A stretch of DNA of 40,882 nt, from the NCBI GenBank assembly GCA_014763615.1, contig JACXVB010000024.1:1-40882 (forward strand). The letters are read 5' to 3'. Both the position numbers and the translations under genes were made by a program. The stretch is from Sphingobacteriales bacterium (GTDB lineage Bacteria > Bacteroidota > Bacteroidia > Sphingobacteriales > Sphingobacteriaceae). The notes beneath the pieces were generated by a model that was given only the letters and a program-made list of their open reading frames with translations, searched no databases and was not told where the DNA came from. Positions 8,824 to 16,917 of the stretch are shown here, piece after piece (position 1 is the first letter of the stretch; each line of letters begins with the position of its first letter).

Positions 8824-9270
8824 CTAATAAGTTTCGCTATCTGGCGGAATACCATAGTCTATTTTCTTTTTGGATTTTTTGGTTGAGTTGTTTATCCAGT
8901 TTGTTAATGTATCAACCCAACTTGTTAAAACATCTTTATTAAAGTTTTTGGCATTTACTGTTCTTTGAGATAGCAGAGAAACAATTGCTTTGGTAATGAA
9001 TCCACGTCCTCTTAATAAGGTTGTATTTAATAAAAATGGTAATGCAATTCTTCCTAAGCTAGTTACCCAATCTGAGTGTTTGTTATTCTCATCTTCATCA
9101 GCTAAGCCAAAAAGATTTAATATGCTATTGAAAAACTTAGTTGGAGCTTCAATTATTTTCTTAAACTTCAAAAAACCTTGATTAAAGTAAATTTCATCCT
9201 CAGCACATTTGATTTTTAAAGTACGAATTTCAGCCCTTAGTTGGTCAATATTTTCAATTTTCGCTTTCAT
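8824..9270 (-). CDS. Hypothetical protein, third gene of YtxH/holin-like unit
   Basis: 148 aa, not recognised as a named family. It begins with a charged stretch that could be a short coiled coil (IENIDQLRAEIRTLKIKCAED) and has a basic tail (TKKSKKKIDYG). The middle has a moderately hydrophobic segment (LGRIALPFLLNTTLL) that might associate with the membrane. Its ATG shares one base with the stop of the preceding holin-like gene, so it is translationally coupled. Context suggests a cell-envelope or stress role; that is inference only. Confidence 0.75.
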   Translation of the reverse strand: MKAKIENIDQLRAEIRTLKIKCAEDEIYFNQGFLKFKKIIEAPTKFFNSILNLFGLADEDENNKHSDWVTSLGRIALPFLLNTTLLRGRGFITKAIVSLLSQRTVNAKNFNKDVLTSWVDTLTNWINNSTKKSKKKIDYGIPPDSETY

Positions 9271-9653
9271 TATATAAAGTCCTCCCCATCATCATCTTTA
9301 AAAATCTTTTTAATTAAAGCATTAATTATTTTGTTTTCTATGTATTTATCTTTTAATAGATAGGCAACTAGTGCGATCAAAAAATAGGCAAAAGCAACAA
9401 TGAAGAAACCCGAGAAAGTATCACCCATTAAACTAGAGATGTAAAATGACAAACCTAAACTCCCGAATAAGAACGCAAGAATGAGAAATACAATCACAAA
9501 GCCATTGGTAATCACATTAGCAAAGAGTAACACCCCTTTTTCGATTATCGTAAGCTTACTCAACTTCATTTTAGCGTTGAGGTAGTCCTTTATTTTCTCA
9601 ATAAATTCGTCTAATCCTTTCTCGGTTTTTCCTTCCATAAAATCATTAGTCAT
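9270..9653 (-). CDS. Holin-superfamily-like membrane protein
   Basis: 127 aa with two strong transmembrane segments at about 44-70 (GVLLFANVITNGFVIVFLI) and 78-105 (FSGFFIVAFAYFLIALVAYL), preceded by an amphipathic charged segment. This is the layout of the phage-holin / Holin-X type proteins found beside YtxH proteins in Bacteroidota. Nothing here indicates a prophage, so it is a housekeeping membrane protein rather than a lysis holin. It lies 9 bp after the YtxH gene. Confidence 0.78.
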   Translation of the reverse strand: MTNDFMEGKTEKGLDEFIEKIKDYLNAKMKLSKLTIIEKGVLLFANVITNGFVIVFLILAFLFGSLGLSFYISSLMGDTFSGFFIVAFAYFLIALVAYLLKDKYIENKIINALIKKIFKDDDGEDFI

Positions 9654-9662
9654 AAAAAATGC

Positions 9663-9923
9663 TTAAGCAGTTTCTTTCGAGTAGTTTTCTTCAGCTTGCT
9701 TAATTTTTGTTTTGATGTTACCCACTACTTTATCTTTAAACTCGCTCAGATGATCAATTTCATCTGCGGCTTTTTCTTTGATACTATCTCCTAAATTTTT
9801 CAAAGATTCTGATAGTTTATCTCTTGTTTCTGATCCTTTTTCTGGAGCAAATAAAAGACCTAAGGCTGCACCTGCTGCTAAACCTGCTAATAATGCTACT
9901 GCAATTTTTGAGTTGTCGTTCAT
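9663..9923 (-). CDS. YtxH domain-containing protein
   Basis: 86 aa. The N-terminal glycine/alanine-rich transmembrane helix ([20 protein letters not shown]) is followed by [11 protein letters not shown], the YtxH signature, and then a charged amphipathic helix. YtxH proteins are general-stress membrane proteins of unknown biochemical role. It is the first gene of a three-gene unit (9923 down to 8824). Confidence 0.85.
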   Translation of the reverse strand: MNDNSKIAVALLAGLAAGAALGLLFAPEKGSETRDKLSESLKNLGDSIKEKAADEIDHLSEFKDKVVGNIKTKIKQAEENYSKETA

Positions 9924-10019
9924 GATATTATTTTTAAAAAGTTAATACTCTGTTTATAGATAATAAGAAAATACGATGCCAAAAGTTTAAACTTTTCTGG
10001 ATTAAATGCAATAAAATGG

Positions 10020-11045
10020 TTATTTGCTATCATCAACTGCCTTAAACTGTATAGTTTTATCATGCTCATAAATTTTTACCAAATGCATAAACCAAGATAA
10101 TAGTAATGGACCAAAAACCAAGCCAACAGCACCAAAAAGTGGCAAACCTATCAAAACGCCAATCACAGTTATAATTGGATGCGTATCCGCGATTTTCTTG
10201 TTGATTACAAATCGGATAACATTATCAATATTTATAATAACGAGCAGCGTAAATAAGGTAATAAAAGTAGCTTGCCAAGTTTGTCCATCTAAAAATAAAA
10301 TTAAAGCTGCGGGTAAGGTCACTAAAGGAGCTCCAATAACCGGCATAAAAGACAAAAAGAAACTAATTACACCCCAAAATATGGCATCATCAACACCTAC
10401 AATAAAAAAACAGATACTCACCAACATTCCTTGAACAAAAGCAATTAAGCCTTGCCCTAGTATGTTTGAATAGGTTGTGTTTTTTAGTTCAACCGCAAAT
10501 TGTTTAGCATGGTGCTCTTTTAACGGAGCATATTTTAATAGGCTTGCCTCAAAATCTTCTGACTGTACAAACATGAAATACAAGATGAAGTACATCACCA
10601 CCAAAACCAAGAATATCCCTAATGCACCACCTACTACCGTTGGAAAAAGATCCTGAATAAAGTTGCTAAACTTATCCATATAGCTATCTACTAATTTGGG
10701 TTGATTGAGCTGTAATCCCACATAATCATCTAATCTGGAAATAATAGCTTTAACTCTGAATTGGTCTTGTTTGATGCTGGTTACTTTATTGACCACCATC
10801 ATACTTAAAGTGAAAAATGGAATGATAAAAATAACGATGGAAATAAAAATGATGGTTAAAGCAGATAATACTGTACCGATTTTATTTTTAAGATAAAGAT
10901 AAAGTGGTTTAAAGAGAGTGTACAGAATAATGGATCCTAAAAAAGCACTATATAAATCTTTTAAACTATAAAAAATGAGTACAGCTAATAAAATGATGAT
11001 AATGAGCACCAAATTATTTCTTTGCTTTCTAGAAAAGACCGACAT
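10020..11045 (-). CDS. AI-2E family permease-like transporter
   Basis: 341 aa integral membrane protein of the AI-2 exporter (TqsA/PerM/YdiK) family. Pattern: two N-terminal helices (LVLIIIILLAVLIFYSL, FLGSIILYTLF), a third around 58-85, a long soluble loop, then a C-terminal helical block with the family-typical stretch FLSFMPVIGAPLVTLPAAL and later GLPLFGAVGLVFGPLLLSW. The substrate is unknown; members include an AI-2 exporter and Na+/H+ antiporters. The gene follows the TSP3 barrel gene on the same strand but is separated from it by a strong terminator. Confidence 0.88.
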   Translation of the reverse strand: MSVFSRKQRNNLVLIIIILLAVLIFYSLKDLYSAFLGSIILYTLFKPLYLYLKNKIGTVLSALTIIFISIVIFIIPFFTLSMMVVNKVTSIKQDQFRVKAIISRLDDYVGLQLNQPKLVDSYMDKFSNFIQDLFPTVVGGALGIFLVLVVMYFILYFMFVQSEDFEASLLKYAPLKEHHAKQFAVELKNTTYSNILGQGLIAFVQGMLVSICFFIVGVDDAIFWGVISFFLSFMPVIGAPLVTLPAALILFLDGQTWQATFITLFTLLVIINIDNVIRFVINKKIADTHPIITVIGVLIGLPLFGAVGLVFGPLLLSWFMHLVKIYEHDKTIQFKAVDDSK

Positions 11046-11078
11046 GCTTTATAATTTAGTTTCTAAACCTTATTAAGC

Positions 11079-11117
11079 AAAAAAAGCTCCGAGATAAATT
11101 TCGGAGCTTTTTTTAAA
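11079..11117 (-). terminator. Strong (bidirectional) intrinsic terminator
   Basis: Inverted repeat AGCTCCGA / TCGGAGCT flanked by A-run and T-run, loop of 8 nt. It ends the minus-strand transcript of the TSP3 barrel gene that stops at 11128. Confidence 0.9.
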
Positions 11118-11127
11118 ATAAAATATT

Positions 11128-12102
11128 TTATTGTTCTTGATTTTTTGGTATAAATAGTGGGCAACCAGCGCCATCTACTTTAACACCCGCTGGTGTGTTT
11201 GGACATTTATCAAAATGATCTGCAACACCATCTCCATCACCATCTTTCTTCAAATCCTCTACTGATTGTTCAACACTATCTGTACGGGTTTTTAATTTCT
11301 TAACCTCATCACGTAATGAATTATCTTTTAATTCATCGTACATCGTAGCTACTGGATTAACCCAAGTTAAATCTTGCTTTGATTTTGATCCTAAAGAAAA
11401 TTCTAAACCAATAGAAGTATAAGAAAATGAATCGTTCCCTTTTTTCAATCTGCTAGCATCTAAATTATCTGAATCAATAAAATTCATGGTATATCCTAAA
11501 TCAAAGTTTACGCGATTGTTTACCTTAAATTTAGCACCAAATCCTACTGGTATGTAAGCTTCTTTAACGTAAGTGTTAGCACTTCCTCCTGCAACACCTT
11601 TCCAGGTTATATTAGTGCCATCTGAGGCCACATAGCTAGGCGCATAAGCCATTAAACCGTAACCTAACGAACCGAAGAAATTAAGAGAATTCTTTCTGCT
11701 TAAAAAATTAATCGATCCAAAATTAACTACACCTCTTAAATCAACACCGTAAGCAATATCAGTCTCAAATGATTGGTTACCACCTGCAACACCTCCAAGT
11801 GCATCAGAATTATTTCCAGAAACTTTACCGAACAGTAGATTTCCTTGTACGCCAAAAACATGCGATAATTGCTTCCGAAGTGAAATTCCATAACCAGCAT
11901 TTGCATCCCAATTGGTATAATCATTTACTCCTCCTGTTAAAACAACAGGTGCTAATGCCCCTGTATTTACGCCGATTGAAAAGGTTCTATACTGATCTCT
12001 ACCTCCAAAAGTTTTTGCTTTGGCGGTCATGGTTTTATCTTGGGCAAAAGCTGTTGCTGATAAGAAAACTGCTGCTATAAATAAACTTGTAATTTTTGTC
12101 AT
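11128..12102 (-). CDS. Outer-membrane beta-barrel protein with TSP3 repeat, no OmpA domain
   Basis: 324 aa. Signal peptide of about 20 residues (ending ATAFAQ), an eight-strand-type porin-like barrel to about residue 235 with many aromatic-ended strands, and a short coiled segment (LKTRTDSVEQSVEDLKKDG). It then has one thrombospondin-type-3 calcium motif (DGDGVADHFDKCPNTPAGV) and stops 13 residues after CP. The usual C-terminal OmpA peptidoglycan-binding domain of such proteins is absent. The terminator follows 11 bp after the stop, so no broken OmpA part remains. Expected location: outer membrane. A -7 element TACATTTG lies 20 bp upstream. Confidence 0.87.
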   Translation of the reverse strand: MTKITSLFIAAVFLSATAFAQDKTMTAKAKTFGGRDQYRTFSIGVNTGALAPVVLTGGVNDYTNWDANAGYGISLRKQLSHVFGVQGNLLFGKVSGNNSDALGGVAGGNQSFETDIAYGVDLRGVVNFGSINFLSRKNSLNFFGSLGYGLMAYAPSYVASDGTNITWKGVAGGSANTYVKEAYIPVGFGAKFKVNNRVNFDLGYTMNFIDSDNLDASRLKKGNDSFSYTSIGLEFSLGSKSKQDLTWVNPVATMYDELKDNSLRDEVKKLKTRTDSVEQSVEDLKKDGDGDGVADHFDKCPNTPAGVKVDGAGCPLFIPKNQEQ

Positions 12103-12121
12103 GTTTAAATTATTTGAAATG

Positions 12122-12129
12122 CAAATGTA
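12122..12129 (-). promoter_or_regulatory. Candidate Bacteroidota -7 element
   Basis: TACATTTG on the minus strand matches TAnnTTTG and lies 19 nt before the ATG of the barrel gene. I see no exact TTTG -33 box at 19-23 bp upstream, so support is partial. Confidence 0.45.
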
Positions 12130-12178
12130 AGGGTTTTATGTGATGGTTGTTTATTTTATCTTTTCAAGTCATACGCCT

Positions 12179-13651
12179 TTAATTGAATGCATCCCACAAC
12201 TGAGTTTGATTACTAAGTGGGAGATAAATAGCAAATTTGGAGCCTATACCTTCTGTACTTTTAAATTCTAATTTTCCTTTATGATTAATAATACTCTTTT
12301 GCGCATTAGTTAAACCTAAGCCTAAGCTTTTTTGTTTAGTTGTGAAAAAAGGTTCAAAAATTCTACTTTGGTTCTCTATTGATATTCCTTCTCCGTCATC
12401 TTCAATTTCTACAAGAGCAAAGTCGTTCATTTCTTTTACCGTGATGGAAACATTCTGAGCAGACGCATTCACAGCATTAGTTAGTATGTTGTAAAATACA
12501 CTAACCATTTTCTCATCATCAACATCTACCATCAAGTCTGTTCCGTTAAACTCTTTAACCAATTTTACACGATACCTTTCTGCATCTTTAGCAACATATT
12601 CTAAACTTTCATCAATTAAGATATTTAATGCTCTTGGCTGAATTTTTAATTCAACCGATTGAGTAGAATTAATAAAATCAGTAATGAGAAGGTTAATTCT
12701 CTCAAAATTACTTCTAATGATATCTATGTACAAATTAATTGATTCGTCCTCAGAATGTAAATCTGCTTTAAGTTGCTCAATAGATAAGTTGATATTAGAT
12801 AAGGGGTTTCTGATTTCATTTGCTAAACTTTTAGCAATTCTTTCGGTAACAGCAATCTTCTCCGTATCTAACAAATACTTTTGCTCTAGTTTTCTTTCGG
12901 TAATATCATGAAAAATACAATAATATAATTCTTCAGTTGCATGTTGGTCTATTTGCAGAAATGCGGAAATAGAAACTTTTTTTGATTCTTTATTTTTGGT
13001 GATGAAATCTATTTCATAATCATTTACCGCCCCTTTTGCATCCATTAACTCTGCAAACTTTAAACTATCTTGTTTTTGTTGAAAAAACTCTGAGGCGTTA
13101 AGTTCTAATAATTCGTCTTTAGAATAACCAAAAAAAGTAATCCCCGCTTTGTTGATGTCTCTTACTTTACCTAAAGAGTCCATAATTACAAATGGTTCTT
13201 TTGATCTTTCGAAAATGATTCTGAATTTATTTTCACTTTCTCTTAACGCTTTTAAAGTTAGCTTATGCTTTAAAGCATAGCGTATGGAGCGTTCTATCGT
13301 ATAAGGATCTATTTGGTCTTTAACCAAATAATCTGCAGCTCCAGTTTCTAAGGCTTCTTCATCTACCTTAGAATCACCTTTACCAGTTAATATGATAATA
13401 GGTTCATCTACGTTTGATTTTATAGCCTCATGGAGTAAATCGAGACCGGTATGCTTTCCTAATCGATAATCCACCAAATAAATATCATAATGGCTTTTGA
13501 GCATGGCATTAATTCCTTCCTCATAATTATTAAGCCAACTCAATTTATAGTTCTCGCGTTGTGGAATATCGTTAAAAATCTCTCTGGTTAAGATGTAATC
13601 ATCTTCATCATCATCCACTAATAGCACTCGTACAGGTTTCATATCAGCCAT
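12179..13651 (-). CDS. Receiver-PAS-histidine-kinase hybrid with Asn at the H-box position
   Basis: 490 aa. The receiver domain (residues 5-125) has the acidic pocket, phosphoacceptor Asp61 (YLVDYRLG) and Lys111. A PAS domain covers about 137-255 (NKFRIIFERS to FHDITERK). The kinase core has an H-box reading LANEIRNPLSN, so residue 278, normally the phosphorylated His, is Asn (codon AAT at 12820-12818). The ATP-binding domain looks intact: N-box FYNILTNAVNAS, G1 EDDGEGI, F-box FEPFFTTK, G2 GLGLTNAQ. It may be a pseudokinase, an allosteric partner or a phosphatase. Last gene of the signalling operon; its start overlaps the previous stop by 8 bp. Confidence 0.9.
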   Translation of the reverse strand: MADMKPVRVLLVDDDEDDYILTREIFNDIPQRENYKLSWLNNYEEGINAMLKSHYDIYLVDYRLGKHTGLDLLHEAIKSNVDEPIIILTGKGDSKVDEEALETGAADYLVKDQIDPYTIERSIRYALKHKLTLKALRESENKFRIIFERSKEPFVIMDSLGKVRDINKAGITFFGYSKDELLELNASEFFQQKQDSLKFAELMDAKGAVNDYEIDFITKNKESKKVSISAFLQIDQHATEELYYCIFHDITERKLEQKYLLDTEKIAVTERIAKSLANEIRNPLSNINLSIEQLKADLHSEDESINLYIDIIRSNFERINLLITDFINSTQSVELKIQPRALNILIDESLEYVAKDAERYRVKLVKEFNGTDLMVDVDDEKMVSVFYNILTNAVNASAQNVSITVKEMNDFALVEIEDDGEGISIENQSRIFEPFFTTKQKSLGLGLTNAQKSIINHKGKLEFKSTEGIGSKFAIYLPLSNQTQLWDAFN

Positions 13652-14045
13652 ATTTTTCGATGAGTTCTTTGGTGATTTTCAGCATTAAATCAAAACTATT
13701 AGGTTTAGTAATAAAATCATCTGCTCCTAAATCTTTAACTTTTTCCATATCCATTTTATTTTTGGATGTTGTTAAAATAACTACCGGAATATGTCTTGTT
13801 TTTTCGCCTTTCTTTACTAGTTTAAGCAGTTCTAATCCATTCACTTTAGGCATGTTTAAATCCAAAATCAGTAAAGAAGGAAAATCAATTGGAGTATCTT
13901 CCGTTTGATTTTTAATTTTCAGTAAAACACTTTCACCATCTTCAAAAAAACTAATTTGATTTTGATAAAAATTCTCCTCAAATGCTTCTTTAATAATCAT
14001 TCGATCATCCGCGTCATCTTCTGCAATCCAAATAGACTTTACCAT
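13644..14045 (-). CDS. Single-domain response regulator
   Basis: 133 aa, a receiver domain and nothing else. Acidic pocket EDDADD at 9-14, phosphoacceptor Asp62 (LLILDLNMPKVNG), Thr92 and Lys114 (ITKP). The long loop between strands (KNQTEDTPIDFPS) is as in Rcp1-like receivers that pair with phytochrome-type kinases such as its upstream neighbour. It is 23 bp after the 944-aa kinase gene and overlaps the hybrid gene by 8 bp. Likely shuttles phosphate within the operon; inferred from context. Confidence 0.92.
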   Translation of the reverse strand: MVKSIWIAEDDADDRMIIKEAFEENFYQNQISFFEDGESVLLKIKNQTEDTPIDFPSLLILDLNMPKVNGLELLKLVKKGEKTRHIPVVILTTSKNKMDMEKVKDLGADDFITKPNSFDLMLKITKELIEKYG

Positions 14046-14068
14046 CTTTTAATGATTCTAAAAATTAC

Positions 14069-16903
14069 TTAATTATTTTGTTGTAATGGTAAAACAATGG
14101 TAAAGCTGGTTCCCTTATCTTGTTTACTCTCTACGGTGATAATTCCATTGTGCTTTTCTACAATTTTCTTACAAACAGCTAAACCAATACCTGTTCCTTG
14201 GTATTCATTTCTTGTGTGTAGTCTTTGAAAAAGCTCAAAAATTTTATCCGCATATTGTTGGTCAAAGCCAATACCATTATCTTTAACAATTATACGACAA
14301 TAATCCCTCTGCGGTTCTAAATTAGTCGATAAAGTCTCTCCTCTTAATATTTCTGATTTAATTTCTACTACGGGAGGTTCCCCTTCTTTGGTAAATTTAA
14401 GGGCATTACTAATTAGGTTTTGAAATAATTGCCTGATTTGCCCCGGAATACCTTCGATATGATGATTAACCATAATATCAACTGTGGCATCTTTCTTTTC
14501 TATGGTATATTCTAAATCCTCTACAATTTTCTGGAATTGATCCAACAAATCAATATCCTCAAACCCTTCATCTGTACGGGTAACTCTTGAGAATGTAAGT
14601 AAATCATCTATCAAAGTTTGCATCCTTTCTGATGCGCTTTGCATTCGTTTAATATAATCTAAACCTTCTTCTTGTATGTTATTGCTATATTTTGTTTGCA
14701 AACGGTCTCCAAATGCTCTAATTTTCCTTAGCGGTTCTTGCAAATCATGTGAGGCTACATATGCAAATTGTTCTAAATCCTGATTTGATCTATTGAGTTC
14801 TTCTACTTTTTCTTCTAAACTTTTTTGAACTTTCTTAATCTCTGTGATATCATGCATGACCACCATCACATTGAAAACCTCGCCTAAAGCATTAACTACA
14901 GGTTTAAAATCGATCATAAAAATACGATCACCGTCAAACTCTTTTTCAATCTGTAATTCCTCTCCAGAAAATGCTTTTTCTAAAAATTCTTCATTGGTAG
15001 CCTGTTCATCATCTGGGAAAAGATGACTGATGTGTACACCAGTTTCTAGTTTATTTTTAAATTTAATATTGTCTATAATTGGACCATCAAAAAGGATCAG
15101 ATTGTAATTTTTATCATACATTAAAACGATAGAATCAGGAACATTACTAGCGATAGTTTTGTAAATACTTTCAGTTTTTTCTAATAAGATCGCTGTATTT
15201 TTAAGCTCCGTGATGTCCTGAAGGTTCCCAATTATTTTATTGATATTTTCATCCTTATTTAGGATAACTCTTGCAGTAAGGTAAACATATCTAATACTGT
15301 TATCTGGCCGGATGATTCTGAATTCAATAGAAAAATCTTGCTTACTTTCCATCACCTCGATTACCATTTTTCTGCACTTTTCTAAATCCTCTGGATGGAT
15401 TAAAGTTTGATAAAATGCAATAGTGATATCCACAGAATTCGGTTCATAACCATGAATTCTGAACATTTCCTCTGACCAAAAAAAATGATCCACGCCAGCA
15501 AACCACTCAAAACTTCCATTATGAGCGATGGATTCTGCTTCTTTTAAGAGAATCTCATTTTGCGATAATTTCCGGGTAGTTTCTTTAAGTTCTGTGATAT
15601 CTAGGCAGGTTCCAATTATCTTTTTATCTTCTTTAATGTACCTACATTGTGCCAAAATGTACCTTCTTTCTCCATTTACCCAGAGTACCTCATATTCTGT
15701 ATTAAAAGAAGTTTGATTTAGTATAGCCTCATCTAACATCTTTTTATAATCTGCTCGATAATCTGGAATAATCATGTTGTACATTAACTCCAAACTAGGT
15801 GATATGGAGTTTGGCATGTACCCAAATATTTTATAAAGTGCATCAGAAAAGTTAATCTCTTTGCTTTCTACATCTAAATCCCAACTCCCCATATTGGCTA
15901 ATTTTTCTGCATTCTGCAATAAACTTTGCCTCCGTTCTAAATCTCTCTGCACCTTTTCTTTAGCTTTAATTTCTTCATCTAATATCATATTCATCTGATG
16001 TTGTTTGGAGATGTTTCTTGAATAATTTAAGCTAATTCCTACAAGAGGAATGATATAGGTAAAGAATTTAAGAAATTGCGCAAAGTTATATTCTATATCA
16101 AAATTCTTGAAGAAAACAGCCATGTGAGCGTCTGAAAATATGGCGGGTATCATACTTAAAATCAACATCTGGAAAAATATTCCACTGTCAACTCTAAGAA
16201 CTTTTGGCATTAAAATCCCACCCCAAATCAAGAATAAAATGATAATTACTAACTCAAAAGGATGTGTGAAAAAGGCTTCTCTGTTTATGAATGCAGTAGG
16301 AATAAATGAAATGTAAAACAAAACTACAATCAGCATAGCTGTTAAAATCCCAAATAACCATCCCGCCTTCTTAACCTGTCTAATTTTTTGCGCTTTAGTG
16401 GCTACTTTCTGCTTTTCTGATTTAGATTTAATTATAATTATTGAAGCGATGATGAGTAGTAAAACATGTAAAACTCTACTCATAAACCAACTTAAATAAA
16501 TGGCTTGGTCTAAGGAAAGTTTGATTTTAACAGCACTGAGAATGATCAACAATTGTACCATATCAAAAACTGATACGGATACCATTAACAATCCAATAAT
16601 TGGCGAGGAAATATCCTTTTTCACTTTAAAATCAATTAAAGTGAGGATACAAGTAAAAATCCCAACGGCAATACTAAAGATAATCCAAATGGTAGAAAAG
16701 GTTCTACCCAAAATTAACTCCGTAGAAATACTTTGTGTAATTTTAGAGAAGGAGATAATTCTATAATCGTTATAGCTAATATCTATCCCTAAAATTGCCA
16801 TCAAAGTGGGAATGATACAGATGATTAAAATAACCCAAAAATATCCCATTGGAATACTAAAGCTATTTTTTTCTTTTCCTAAAGAGATACTTTTAAATGC
16901 CAA
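14069..16903 (-). CDS. Membrane multi-PAS sensor histidine kinase
   Basis: 944 aa. Residues about 20-295 hold roughly eight transmembrane helices forming an MASE-like integral sensor. Three PAS/PAC units follow at about 330-440, 455-566 and 580-690 (each ending in a DITELK or DITEIK motif). The kinase core has H-box YVASHDLQEPL with His719, N-box QLFQNLISNALKF, G1 VKDNGIGFD, and G2 GTGIGLAVCKKIVEKH. The H-box is of the phytochrome-kinase type (HisKA with DLQEPLR), which often works with Rcp1-like receivers such as the next gene. The ligand is unknown. It follows the NtrC-type regulator by 14 bp. Confidence 0.92.
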   Translation of the reverse strand: MAFKSISLGKEKNSFSIPMGYFWVILIICIIPTLMAILGIDISYNDYRIISFSKITQSISTELILGRTFSTIWIIFSIAVGIFTCILTLIDFKVKKDISSPIIGLLMVSVSVFDMVQLLIILSAVKIKLSLDQAIYLSWFMSRVLHVLLLIIASIIIIKSKSEKQKVATKAQKIRQVKKAGWLFGILTAMLIVVLFYISFIPTAFINREAFFTHPFELVIIILFLIWGGILMPKVLRVDSGIFFQMLILSMIPAIFSDAHMAVFFKNFDIEYNFAQFLKFFTYIIPLVGISLNYSRNISKQHQMNMILDEEIKAKEKVQRDLERRQSLLQNAEKLANMGSWDLDVESKEINFSDALYKIFGYMPNSISPSLELMYNMIIPDYRADYKKMLDEAILNQTSFNTEYEVLWVNGERRYILAQCRYIKEDKKIIGTCLDITELKETTRKLSQNEILLKEAESIAHNGSFEWFAGVDHFFWSEEMFRIHGYEPNSVDITIAFYQTLIHPEDLEKCRKMVIEVMESKQDFSIEFRIIRPDNSIRYVYLTARVILNKDENINKIIGNLQDITELKNTAILLEKTESIYKTIASNVPDSIVLMYDKNYNLILFDGPIIDNIKFKNKLETGVHISHLFPDDEQATNEEFLEKAFSGEELQIEKEFDGDRIFMIDFKPVVNALGEVFNVMVVMHDITEIKKVQKSLEEKVEELNRSNQDLEQFAYVASHDLQEPLRKIRAFGDRLQTKYSNNIQEEGLDYIKRMQSASERMQTLIDDLLTFSRVTRTDEGFEDIDLLDQFQKIVEDLEYTIEKKDATVDIMVNHHIEGIPGQIRQLFQNLISNALKFTKEGEPPVVEIKSEILRGETLSTNLEPQRDYCRIIVKDNGIGFDQQYADKIFELFQRLHTRNEYQGTGIGLAVCKKIVEKHNGIITVESKQDKGTSFTIVLPLQQNN

Positions 16904-16917
16904 AGTTAGAAGTGTTT

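Noticed and set aside
9270-9653. Holin as evidence of a prophage.
   Set aside because: No endolysin, integrase or structural phage gene nearby; the gene pairs with YtxH as in chromosomal stress units.
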